DNA of 64,000 bases from contig NZ_MVOC01000055.1 in NCBI RefSeq assembly GCF_002043095.1, forward strand, positions 40,875 through 104,874, written 5' to 3'. Both the position numbers and the translations under genes were made by a program. Shown here in pieces: positions 51,078 to 59,741 of this stretch. Below the pieces are notes generated by a model. It searched no databases, had not been told where the DNA came from, and saw only the letters and a program-made list of their open reading frames with translations. This DNA comes from Mycobacterium sp. AT1. Lineage in GTDB: Bacteria > Actinomycetota > Actinomycetes > Mycobacteriales > Mycobacteriaceae. Position 1 is the stretch's first letter. Every line of letters begins with the position of its first letter.

Positions 51078-53366
51078 TTAGTCCTCCTTGCGAACCAACC
51101 GCATCAGCGCCTCGCGGTCCGGCGCCAACAGCTCGTCGATGCGCGGCTGGTTGACGTCGGCAACCACGATCTCGCCGACGTCCTCGTGGACGCCCGAGAA
51201 GATGCCGTGCGACTTCATCTTCTCCGTTTGGTAGACGTTGTCCTCCGTCGGCGTCACGTAGTACACCGCGTCCGCCTTGAACCTGTTGATCAGCCAAAGG
51301 TGCACCAGGGTCATGAGCCGCTTCTGGCGCAGGTGCTCGGCGAAGGTGTTCTGGTCGCGCACCGTCAGGATGCTGCGGCCGTTGCGATCCTTGATGGGGT
51401 CGACGAGCACGTTCGCGAGCTTGTCCTCGCCGTCGCCGTAGATGCCCAATTCGAGCACTTCGCCACCCGCGCGTAGCGGTCGGAACTGCACGCGCAGCGT
51501 CTCGCCGAGCTGGTAGTGCTCACCCCACAGCGCCAGCCAGTCCTCCAGCAGTTTCTTCGGCACCTCGGTCTGGACCAGGTGTTGGTGCTGCGTGGAGCCC
51601 TTGCCCATCGACTTGGTGGTGGCGGTGCGCCCCGACGACGCGGCCAGCGCGGCATCGCTGCGCGGGCCGCCGACCAGCGTCTGCGGGGTGCGGTACGGCG
51701 ACTCGACGAGCCGCATCTTCCGTTGCAGGCGCGCCAGCGCCAGCATCCCGTCCTGCCGCAGGGCGGTGGCGAACTCCTCGGCGGCGACGCCGTCGATCTG
51801 GTGGCCGCCGTAGGTCATGAAGTTGAAGACGAATCCCATCTTCCCGATCTCCTCGGGGAAGGCGCGCATCTCGTCGTCGGTCATGCCGGTGGTGTCCCAG
51901 TTGAACGAAGGAGACAGGTTGTAGGCCATCATCTTGTCGGGGTAGACGGCGCGGATCGCGCGGGCGAATTCCCTGGCGTCGGCCAGGTCGGCGGTCTTGG
52001 TCTCCATCCACAGGATGTCGGCGAACGGCGCGGCCGCCAGCGACTTTGCGATCGCGTACGGGATGCCGCCGCGCACCTGGTAGTAGCCCTCCGGGGTCTT
52101 GGCCCGTTCGCAGTCCCACGGCACGTCGACGCCTAGTTCCCTGGCCTTCTCGCGCGCGGCGTAGAGCGACGCAGTCTTGGCGAACTCACGCCACTGTGCG
52201 GGGGTCAGTGCCACCGGCTCGCCCTCGCGCTCGCGGAAGGCCACCATCTCGGCCACGGCCTCGCCGTAGGTCTCGAGGCCCGCGTCGGCTTGCCACGCAT
52301 CGACGAAATGCGACTCGACGGTGTCGAAGAGGTCGTCGACCGAGGTCTCGTCGCCCCTCTTCCACGACGCCGCCGCATCGGTGACGAGCTTGGCGACGCC
52401 CTGGCGTTCGAGCCAGGCGTCGGCGGCCGCGTACTCCCCGTCGGGCAGTGCGTAGAGCAGGTGACCGCGCAGGTCGGTGACGCCCTTGGCGTGGAAGCTG
52501 CGCATAAGGGCCAGGAAGCAGGCCTTGTATGGCGGGACCTTGAGGTTGGTGGCGCCGAGCAGGAACGGCTGGTCGCGCTCGTCGGCGCGACTGTCGATCA
52601 GGTTCGCCGCCTCGGCGTCGGTCCGCGCCACGATGATGCCGGGCACCCGCATGATGTCGAGTTGGAAGCGCGCGGTGTTGAGGCGCTTGATCTGCTCGTC
52701 GGACGGCACCAGGACCTTGCCGCCCTGGTGGCCGCACTTCTTGGTGCCGGGTCGTTGATCTTCGATGTGGTAGCCGGGAACACCGGACTCGACGAAGCGA
52801 CGAATCAGATTGCGCACGTGCGGGTCTCCGCCGTGGCCGGTGTCGGCGTCGGCGATGATGAACGGCCGGTAGTCGACCGCAGGCGTGGCCGCCCGCTGCT
52901 GGGGGGTCATCTTGAGGCGCAGGTACTGCTGGTTGCGGTCCGCCGTGAGCAGCGCCCGCACCAAGCCGGCGGCTTCGTCGGGCACCTGGCTCAGGGGGTA
53001 GCTGGCGAGGTCGGGCCCCGGGTCCTCGCTGATGGAGCCCTTCGCCGACGTCGCCCAGCCGCCAAGGTAGATGCCCTCGATGCCCATCCGCTTGATCGTC
53101 ACGGCCTGCCCTGGCGAGTAGGGGCCAAAGGTGGTGATGCTCTTCTGCTGGGCGGCGAGTTCGCGGAGGCGGGCGTAGAACGCGCCTGCCGCCTCGCGGG
53201 CCACCGGGTAGTCGGTAGGGATGGTGCCGCGCTGCTCGGCGACCTGCCGTGCGGTGTACAGACGGACTATCCCCTCGAAGCGTGGACTGTCGAAGTACCG
53301 TTGCGTCGCGGCGAGGTCGTCGTCGAAGGATGTGCTGGCCTGGACGTCCGATTCGGTCATCGTCAT
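51078..53366 (-). CDS. aceA2: Isocitrate lyase 2
   Basis: A 762-aa ICL2-type enzyme, much longer than ICL1 (about 430) because of the extra C-terminal domain. The active-site loop is KKCGH at 209-213 with catalytic Cys211, and substrate/Mg residues lie in FIIADADTGHGG and TYGGHQIDG. It splits isocitrate into glyoxylate and succinate, allowing growth on acetate, fatty acids and sterol carbon, and acts as methylisocitrate lyase in M. tuberculosis. The gene is intact, unlike the split aceA of strain H37Rv. ATG 53366 follows a GGAG box. Confidence 0.93.
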   Translation of the reverse strand: MTMTESDVQASTSFDDDLAATQRYFDSPRFEGIVRLYTARQVAEQRGTIPTDYPVAREAAGAFYARLRELAAQQKSITTFGPYSPGQAVTIKRMGIEGIYLGGWATSAKGSISEDPGPDLASYPLSQVPDEAAGLVRALLTADRNQQYLRLKMTPQQRAATPAVDYRPFIIADADTGHGGDPHVRNLIRRFVESGVPGYHIEDQRPGTKKCGHQGGKVLVPSDEQIKRLNTARFQLDIMRVPGIIVARTDAEAANLIDSRADERDQPFLLGATNLKVPPYKACFLALMRSFHAKGVTDLRGHLLYALPDGEYAAADAWLERQGVAKLVTDAAASWKRGDETSVDDLFDTVESHFVDAWQADAGLETYGEAVAEMVAFREREGEPVALTPAQWREFAKTASLYAAREKARELGVDVPWDCERAKTPEGYYQVRGGIPYAIAKSLAAAPFADILWMETKTADLADAREFARAIRAVYPDKMMAYNLSPSFNWDTTGMTDDEMRAFPEEIGKMGFVFNFMTYGGHQIDGVAAEEFATALRQDGMLALARLQRKMRLVESPYRTPQTLVGGPRSDAALAASSGRTATTKSMGKGSTQHQHLVQTEVPKKLLEDWLALWGEHYQLGETLRVQFRPLRAGGEVLELGIYGDGEDKLANVLVDPIKDRNGRSILTVRDQNTFAEHLRQKRLMTLVHLWLINRFKADAVYYVTPTEDNVYQTEKMKSHGIFSGVHEDVGEIVVADVNQPRIDELLAPDREALMRLVRKED

Positions 53367-53511
53367 GTGTTCAAGCTCCTCGTCGAGCATGTTTGCCGGT
53401 GATGGTGCGAGTGTATGGCGCTTGCCACGCGGGGCGTTTCGATTCACCCATCTCAGCGATTTCGGGTGCACCTCACAGGCTCACCGACGGTCAGCCTGTC
53501 TAACTGTCAGT

Positions 53512-55425
53512 GTGACAACGACATTGGAATTGCCCGTCTCGGCGAGTGACGAATGGCCAGGAGCGGCGCCGCCGCGGGAACGTCGGGACCGTGTCGGCTT
53601 CGGCGTTCTGCTGTCGTTCACCGCCGTCGCCTACCTGTGGAACATCACCGTCAACGGGATGGGCAACCAGTTCTACGCCGCCGCCGCGCAGGCCGGATCG
53701 AAGAACTGGGAGGCACTGCTGTTCGGGTCGCTGGACGCCCAGAACTTCATCACCGTCGACAAGCCGCCGGTGTCGCAGTGGGTGATGGGCCTGTCCGGGC
53801 AGATCTTCGGCTTCAGCAGCGCCAGCATGTTGATCCCCGAGGCGTTGATGGCCGTCGCCACGGTGGCCCTGTTGTACGCGGCGGTCCGGCGGGTCGGCGG
53901 GCCGAACGCGGCACTGCTCGCCGGGTTCGCCTTCGCCCTGACTCCCGTAGCGGCGCTGATGTTCCGTTTCAACAACCCCGACGCGGTCATGGTGTTGCTG
54001 ATGACGGCCGCGGTCTACTGCGCGGTGCGGGCACTCGAGCGCGCCAGTGCGACGTGGATCGCGTTGGCCGGCGTCGCACTCGGATTCGCGTTCCTCGCCA
54101 AGATGCTCGAAGGCATCATGGTGATGCCTGCGATCGGTCTGATGTACCTGATCGCCGCGCCGACCACCTTCGGCAGGCGGGTGTTGCACCTCCTGGGCGC
54201 GCTCGTAGCCTTCCTGGTCTCGGCGGGGTGGTTCGTCGTCCTCACCCTGCTGTGGCCCGCGTCGTCACGGCCCTACATCGCCGGGTCGACCGACGACAAC
54301 TTCATGAACCTGGTCCTCGGGTACAACGGGTTCGCCCGCGTTCTCGGCAACGGCAACAGCGGCTTTCACCTCAACCCGGTGGTGGGCGCCGCGGCGGACA
54401 CCCCGTTCGAGGTCAACCACGGCCATCACGGCGGCTTCGGTGGGCTTGGCGCCAACTCCCCGGGACTGACCCGCCTGTTCACCGGAGAGTTCGGTTTCGA
54501 GATCGGCTGGCTGCTGCCCGCGGCGCTGGTGGCGCTGGTGCTGGTGCTCGTCTCGCGGTGGCGCGCCCCGCGCACCGACCTCACCCGCGCGGGCGCCGTC
54601 GTGTTCGGGGTCTGGATGCTGGTCGACGGGCTGGTGCTCAGCTACATGAAGAGCATGGTCCACCCGTACTACTGCCTGTCCTTCGTGCCAGCGGTCGGCG
54701 GCATGGTCGCGCTCGGCGTCGGTGAGGCGTGGGGCCGACGTGACTCCTGGCTTGGACGCAGCGGACTGGTCGCAATGGTCCTCGGCACCGGGGTCTGGAG
54801 TTGGTGGCTGCTCGGGCGCAACGCCGAGTGGTTGCCCGCGCTGCGGTGGACGATCCTCGCGGTGAGCGCGATCGCGGCCGTCGGCCTCGTCGTCTCGCTC
54901 AGGCCTCGGGTGGGGCGACACCTCGCCGTCGCCGCGCTGGCAGTCGGGTTACTCGGCGCCGTGCTGGGGACCGGCGCCTATTCGGTCGCCACCCTCGGCC
55001 AGCCGCACACCGGAGGCATGCCCATGGTCGGACCCGCCGCCGCGGACGGGCAACGTCACGGTGGATGGGATCAAGACGACGACGACGCGCAACTGGACGC
55101 CATGCTGCGCGCGACCAACACCGACTTCTCGGCGGCCGTCGACCGATCGTCGGCCGCGGCGAGCCTCGAGCTGGCCACCGACACCGCGGTGATGGCGATC
55201 GGCGGCTTCGGCGGCAGCGACCCGACTCCGACCCTGGGTCAGTTCCAGCAGGACGTCGCCAACCACCGGATCGGCTACTACGTCGCCCACACGGCCGACC
55301 ACCGGCCCGGTGGTTTCGGCGGTCGGTCGGCGCACGCCGACATCGCCAACTGGGTGGCCGCCAACTTCACTCCGACGACCGTCGGGACCGTCACGGTGTA
55401 CGACCTCTCAACCCCCAAGGAGTGA
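53512..55425 (+). CDS. ArnT/YkcB-like membrane glycosyltransferase (GT39/PMT type)
   Basis: A 637-aa protein, start GTG 53512. It has about 12 hydrophobic segments, the ArnT-type motif DKPPVSQWVMGL near residue 80 and the acidic loop TDDNFMNLVLGYNGF. The C-terminal soluble domain (about 510-637, rich in Asp/Gly) resembles that of YkcB. Such enzymes move sugars from polyprenyl phosphate donors onto envelope lipids or polymers. Donor and acceptor are unknown. The 145-bp gap to aceA2 holds both promoters. Confidence 0.83.
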   Translation: MTTTLELPVSASDEWPGAAPPRERRDRVGFGVLLSFTAVAYLWNITVNGMGNQFYAAAAQAGSKNWEALLFGSLDAQNFITVDKPPVSQWVMGLSGQIFGFSSASMLIPEALMAVATVALLYAAVRRVGGPNAALLAGFAFALTPVAALMFRFNNPDAVMVLLMTAAVYCAVRALERASATWIALAGVALGFAFLAKMLEGIMVMPAIGLMYLIAAPTTFGRRVLHLLGALVAFLVSAGWFVVLTLLWPASSRPYIAGSTDDNFMNLVLGYNGFARVLGNGNSGFHLNPVVGAAADTPFEVNHGHHGGFGGLGANSPGLTRLFTGEFGFEIGWLLPAALVALVLVLVSRWRAPRTDLTRAGAVVFGVWMLVDGLVLSYMKSMVHPYYCLSFVPAVGGMVALGVGEAWGRRDSWLGRSGLVAMVLGTGVWSWWLLGRNAEWLPALRWTILAVSAIAAVGLVVSLRPRVGRHLAVAALAVGLLGAVLGTGAYSVATLGQPHTGGMPMVGPAAADGQRHGGWDQDDDDAQLDAMLRATNTDFSAAVDRSSAAASLELATDTAVMAIGGFGGSDPTPTLGQFQQDVANHRIGYYVAHTADHRPGGFGGRSAHADIANWVAANFTPTTVGTVTVYDLSTPKE

Positions 55426-55477
55426 CGCACCCCGGTTTGCGGTAGCGGGGCGGGGCCGCCTCAGTAGGATGCCTCGC

Positions 55478-56821
55478 ATGCCACTCGCCGACGGGTCGAC
55501 GTTCGCCGGTTACGCCATCGTGCGACTGCTGGGTGCCGGCGCAATGGGCGAGGTCTACCTGGCCCAACATCCCCGGTTGCCGCGTCAGGATGCGTTGAAG
55601 GTGATGGCGTTGGCCGTCTCCAGCGACGACGAGTACCGCGAGCGGTTCAACCGCGAGGCCCAGAACGTCGCCGCGCTGTGGCACCAGAACGTCGTCGCCG
55701 TCCACGATCGCGGCGAGGACGAGGGCCGGCTGTGGATCGCTATGGACTACGTCGAGGGCACCGACGCCGGGCAGCTGCTGAAGGAGAAGGACTACCGCAG
55801 CGGGTTGCCGCCTGCCGACGTCGTGCGCATCATCGGCGCGGTGGCCGACGCGCTGGACTACGCGCACCAACGCCAACTGCTGCACCGTGACGTCAAACCC
55901 GCGAACATCCTCCTTGCCAACATGGACTCCGACCGCTGGCGGGCACTGCTGGCGGACTTCGGGATTGCGCGCCGGGTGGACGACGCGAGCGGACTGACCG
56001 AGACGAACATGGCCGTCGGCACGGTGGCCTACGCCGCGCCGGAACAGTTGATGGGCCAGACGCTCGACGGTCGGGCCGACCAATATTCGCTCGCCGCAAC
56101 GGCATTCGAGTTGCTGACGGGTTCGCACATGTACCTGGATCGCAATCCCGCCGTGGTCATCAGCCGACACGTTAGCGCGCCGCCGCCGGCGATCGCCGAA
56201 CGCAAGCCCGAGCTCTCCGAGCTGGGGCCGGTGCTGTCGAAGGCGCTGGCGAAGTCACCTGCCGACCGCTACGACAGCTGCACCGAGTTTGCCCAGGCGT
56301 TGGCTCGGCACCTCGACGGGCACGGTGACACCTCCGGAGTAGACGACACGGTGCTGGCCAGTCGGCTCGGGTCGGCGGGTTCCTCCGCGAAGAGCGCGCG
56401 GGGCCGGTTGTGGTGGCTGGGCGTCGCGGCCGTGGTGGCCGTCGGATTGCTGCTGATCGGGGGCGTCGTCGCGGGCATCTTCATCGCGCGCGACCAGAGT
56501 TCGAAGGTCGCGCAGCCGTCGGCGTCGGCACCCGCAATGCCGGTGGTGCTCGTCGGCGCGGACTGTCAAATACTCGGTGCCGCAGGCATTTCCGACACGG
56601 GCCAGAAGGCCTACTGTGCCCGGCTGCCGCCGGCTAACACCATCATGTGGTCACTCGTCTCCGGTGTCGTGCCGTCCCCGACCGTCACCCCAGGACCCAA
56701 TGACGAGGTCTACCCGGAGGGCATCGAGGAGCAGGTGCGCGTCTGCGTGCAGCAGACCGGTCAGTCACGCGTGGAGTGCCGCGAAGACATCCGCCGCGGC
56801 AACCTCTACGGGCCGGCCTGA
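55478..56821 (+). CDS. PknF-like membrane Ser/Thr protein kinase
   Basis: A 447-aa receptor-type kinase starting MPLADGSTFAGYAIVRLLGAG. The kinase domain has Gly-loop LGAGAMGEVY, Lys41, HRDVKPANIL with catalytic Asp138, and DFG Asp160 (ADFGIARR); one membrane helix (about 312-337) leads to an extracellular domain with four cysteines that could form disulfides. It is closest in pattern to PknF. An upstream ATG at 55469 adds three residues. It lies 52 bp after the glycosyltransferase gene, so it may be co-transcribed. Confidence 0.88.
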   Translation: MPLADGSTFAGYAIVRLLGAGAMGEVYLAQHPRLPRQDALKVMALAVSSDDEYRERFNREAQNVAALWHQNVVAVHDRGEDEGRLWIAMDYVEGTDAGQLLKEKDYRSGLPPADVVRIIGAVADALDYAHQRQLLHRDVKPANILLANMDSDRWRALLADFGIARRVDDASGLTETNMAVGTVAYAAPEQLMGQTLDGRADQYSLAATAFELLTGSHMYLDRNPAVVISRHVSAPPPAIAERKPELSELGPVLSKALAKSPADRYDSCTEFAQALARHLDGHGDTSGVDDTVLASRLGSAGSSAKSARGRLWWLGVAAVVAVGLLLIGGVVAGIFIARDQSSKVAQPSASAPAMPVVLVGADCQILGAAGISDTGQKAYCARLPPANTIMWSLVSGVVPSPTVTPGPNDEVYPEGIEEQVRVCVQQTGQSRVECREDIRRGNLYGPA

Positions 56822-56827
56822 GCAGTA

Positions 56828-58363
56828 TCAGGCCAGGGGGCCGACGACGCCTTCGGCGGCGCGGACCAGGGCGCCTGATCGGGCCAGCCCGACCGCCGCG
56901 GCGATCTCCGGTGCGAGGAAGCGATCCGGACCGGGGCCTTCGACCCGTTCCCGCAACGCGGCGATCACCGCGCCCGTGGCGGGTGACGGCGCCAACGGTC
57001 GGCGCATGTCCAGACCCCTTGCGGCGGTGAGCACTTCGATCGCCAGCACGGTGGTGAGCCCGTCGACGGCGCGGCGCAACTTGCGGGCGGCCGACCAGCC
57101 CATGGAGACGTGGTCCTCCTGCATGGCCGACGACGGGATCGAGTCGGCGCTGGCGGGGTTCGCCAGTCGTTTGAGTTCGGAGACGATCCCGGCCTGGGTG
57201 TACTGCGCGATCATGTGGCCGCTGTCGACGCCTGGGTCGTGGGCGAGGAACGGGTTGAGGCCGTGGCTGCGGTTGACGTCGAGGAAGCGGTCGGTGCGTC
57301 GCTCGCTGATGCTGGCTACGTCGGCCACCACGATCGCCAGGAAGTCGAGCACGTAGGCCACGGGCGCACCGTGGAAGTTGCCGTTGGACTCGACCCGACC
57401 GTCGAGGGTGACGACGGGATTGTCGATGACGCTGGCGAGTTCACGCTCGGCGACCATGCGCGCATGCGCGGCGGTGTCTCGGGCCGCGCCCGCCACCTGC
57501 GGTGCGCAGCGCAGCGAGTAGGCGTCCTGGACCCGCGTGCAGTCGGGGGTCTGGTGGCTGGCGACGACCCCGGAGCCCGCGAGCAGCCGGGTCATGTTGG
57601 CCGCGGCCGCCCCCTGGCCAGGGTGGGGCCGCAGCTGCTGAAGGTCGGCGGCGAAGACGCGGTCGGTGCCGAGCTGGCCCTCGACGCTCATCGCGGCCGC
57701 GACGTCGGCCAGCCGCAGCAGGTGTTCGAGGTCGGCCAGTGCCAGGACCAGTTGACCGAGCATGCCGTCGGTGCCGTTGATGAGGGCGAGGCCCTCCTTC
57801 TCGGCCAGGGTGACGGGGGACAGGCCGTGTTCGGCCAGGGCGTGCGCCGACGGCTTGATCTCCCCGGATCGGGTGCGCACGTAACCCTCGCCCATCACCG
57901 AAAGTGCCACGTGGGCAAGCGGTGCCAGGTCACCGGAGCAACCGAGGCTGCCGTACTCGTGCACCACCGGCGTCAGCCCGGTCGAGATCAGATCCGCGTA
58001 GGCCTGGGCGGTGTCGCGGCGGACCCCGGTGCGTCCAGTTGCCAGCGTCGACAGTCGCAGCAGCATCATGGCGCGGATGACTTCGCGCTCGACCTCGGGG
58101 CCGGATCCCGCTGCGTGCGAGCGGATCAGGCTGCGCTGCAGCTGGGTACGGCTCTCCTTGGGAATGTGTCGCGTCGCCAGGGCGCCGAAGCCGGTCGAGA
58201 CGCCGTACACCGGGGTCGGGTCGTTGGCCAGCGCCTCGATCGTCTCGCGGCTGGCGTCGATGGCGGCGGCCGACTCCTCGGAGAGCACCACCTGGGCGTC
58301 CTCGCGGGCGACTGCCACCACGTCGCCGAAGCTGACCGGTCCTATCCCGACGGTCACGGTCAT
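56828..58363 (-). CDS. hutH: Histidine ammonia-lyase
   Basis: A 511-aa ammonia-lyase that turns L-histidine into urocanate. Tyr53 (VYGVSTGFG) and the MIO-forming triad at 142-144 are in the classical positions, but the triad reads Cys-Ser-Gly (GCSGDLAPLAH) rather than Ala-Ser-Gly. NGTDGML, SSAMQEDHVSM and GNFHGAPVAY are further signatures. From memory the Cys form occurs in other actinobacterial HutH. No other hut gene is in the window. ATG 58363 follows a GGAGAG box. Confidence 0.92.
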   Translation of the reverse strand: MTVTVGIGPVSFGDVVAVAREDAQVVLSEESAAAIDASRETIEALANDPTPVYGVSTGFGALATRHIPKESRTQLQRSLIRSHAAGSGPEVEREVIRAMMLLRLSTLATGRTGVRRDTAQAYADLISTGLTPVVHEYGSLGCSGDLAPLAHVALSVMGEGYVRTRSGEIKPSAHALAEHGLSPVTLAEKEGLALINGTDGMLGQLVLALADLEHLLRLADVAAAMSVEGQLGTDRVFAADLQQLRPHPGQGAAAANMTRLLAGSGVVASHQTPDCTRVQDAYSLRCAPQVAGAARDTAAHARMVAERELASVIDNPVVTLDGRVESNGNFHGAPVAYVLDFLAIVVADVASISERRTDRFLDVNRSHGLNPFLAHDPGVDSGHMIAQYTQAGIVSELKRLANPASADSIPSSAMQEDHVSMGWSAARKLRRAVDGLTTVLAIEVLTAARGLDMRRPLAPSPATGAVIAALRERVEGPGPDRFLAPEIAAAVGLARSGALVRAAEGVVGPLA

Positions 58364-58694
58364 GGGTGGCGACTCTCCTTCTGCGGGGGACACGGGTCTG
58401 GCTAGCCCACCGTAGCCGCACTCGCTGACGGGGTCGATGCGATCGGCCCGCGGTGCACGGTGACTGCCAGCTCGGTCGGCGGGATGGCGAGTGGTTGGAC
58501 CCGGCCCCAGACGCGCCGATGCTCAAGCGTCCCTGCATGCCTCGGGTGATTCTCTCCCCCGAGGGGAGCGTCGACGGTGTTGCATGACGAGCATGTCGCG
58601 CGTGCCGAGATCTCCGGCGAGTTCCCCTGCCGCCCAGCGGTTCTGACGTTTCTTTTCACCTTCACCGACCACGGCCGCGTCGCCACGCTCGCGA
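58364..58694. other. Intergenic region between hutH and fur
   Basis: These 331 bases hold no convincing gene. A CCTCGGG / CCCGAGG stem (58540-58546, 58558-58564; 11-base loop) is the only clear structure. A 23-codon frame over it has no supporting features. Confidence 0.4.
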
Positions 58695-59144
58695 TCAGGT
58701 CGTGACGTCGGCCGGGCTTGCCTGACAACGCTCGCAGAGACCCCAGAAGGTGACTTCGGCCTCGCGCACCCGGAACCCGTCGTCGCCGCTGGGGGTCAGG
58801 CATGGTGCCTGGCCGAGCGCGCAGTCGACGTCCTGCACCATGCCGCACGAGTCGCAGACCAGGTGATGATGGTTGTCGCCGATGCGCCGCTCGTACAATG
58901 CTGCCGAACCCGCCGGTTCGAACCTCCGGATGAGGCCGACCCGGGTGAGGTCGTTGAGCACCATGTAGACGGCCTGCGGGGACGTACCTGGCAGGTCGCC
59001 GGAGATGAGCGCGAACACCGTCTCCGCCGTGGCGTGCGGGGAGGACTCCAGCGCGCGCAGCACGGCCATCCGGCCCGAGGTCGCCCGCAGTGCCGCGCCG
59101 CGCAGCTCCTGCTTGTACCGGTTGTTCGCGTCGGTGGCGTCCAT
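58695..59144 (-). CDS. fur: Fur-family metal-dependent regulator (FurA/PerR type)
   Basis: A 149-aa Fur-family protein: DNA-binding helix TSPQAVYMVLNDLTRVGLI, metal site NHHHLVCDSC with a second CxxC (CERC) forming the structural zinc site. Such regulators sense iron or peroxide. In mycobacteria FurA usually precedes katG; here the divergent neighbour is dps, 108 bp away. TAAGCT at 59156-59151 (minus strand) six bases before the ATG would give a leaderless transcript. Function likely in oxidative stress and iron storage. Confidence 0.88.
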   Translation of the reverse strand: MDATDANNRYKQELRGAALRATSGRMAVLRALESSPHATAETVFALISGDLPGTSPQAVYMVLNDLTRVGLIRRFEPAGSAALYERRIGDNHHHLVCDSCGMVQDVDCALGQAPCLTPSGDDGFRVREAEVTFWGLCERCQASPADVTT

Positions 59145-59150
59145 GAAGCC

Positions 59151-59204
59151 AGCTTAGCATGACCTAACCAAGTCGATGAGTCATTCACTGTATTGATTAA
59201 CTCA
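59151..59204. promoter_or_regulatory. fur-dps divergent control region
   Basis: TTAG-N6-CTAA (59154-59167), whose complement TTAGGTCATGCTAA matches 12 of 14 positions of the left part of the IdeR iron box, overlaps the likely fur -10. TGAGT / ACTCA arms (59177-59181, 59200-59204) flank an AT-rich stretch typical of Fur-family boxes. Confidence 0.45.
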
Positions 59205-59252
59205 AAACAAGGCGTAGGGTGGTGACAGCTCGATCACCTAGGAGGAGGAACG

Positions 59253-59741
59253 ATGACCATCACCAACCACGACGTTCTCGCCGGAGAATTCGTCGCCTCG
59301 CCGGCACTCGCCGCCGACCTGCAGACCGTCCTCGTCGGACTCCTGGAGTTGCAGAACCAGGCCAAGCAGGCGCACTGGACGCTGGTCGGCCCCAACTTCC
59401 GGTCCACCCATCTGGAACTCGACGAGCTCGTCGACGCCGCCCGCGACTACGCCGATTCGGTGGCCGAGCGCATGCGCGCCCTCGAGTCCGTCCCCGACGG
59501 ACGCACGGGCACCGTCGCCACGACCACCTCGCTGGAGGCCTTTCCCGCCGGCGAGGTCGGCGTCGAACGGGCGGTCGCGGTCATCGCCGATCGAATCCTC
59601 GGCGTGGTCAACGTCATTCGTGCACTCCACGACGAGGTCGACGACCAGGACCCGACGAGCGCCGACATCTTGCACACGATCCTCGAGGGGTTGGAGAAGC
59701 AGCGGTGGATGTTCACCGCCCAGTTGCGCCACGTCTCCTGA
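59253..59741 (+). CDS. dps: Dps-family ferroxidase/DNA protection protein
   Basis: A 162-aa Dps with ferroxidase residues in KQAHWTLVGPNFRSTHLELDELVD and ADSVAERMRALE. The dodecamer stores iron using hydrogen peroxide and can bind DNA. Its short N-terminus and length fit the Dps2 type rather than the longer mycobacterial Dps1. A very strong AGGAGGAGG box precedes the ATG. Divergent Fur is the likely regulator. Its stop abuts that of the convergent monooxygenase. Confidence 0.9.
   Translation: MTITNHDVLAGEFVASPALAADLQTVLVGLLELQNQAKQAHWTLVGPNFRSTHLELDELVDAARDYADSVAERMRALESVPDGRTGTVATTTSLEAFPAGEVGVERAVAVIADRILGVVNVIRALHDEVDDQDPTSADILHTILEGLEKQRWMFTAQLRHVS

Noticed and set aside
53501..53512. 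Leaderless promoter of the glycosyltransferase gene
   Set aside because: TAACTG lacks the last T of the -10 consensus and sits at a poor distance.
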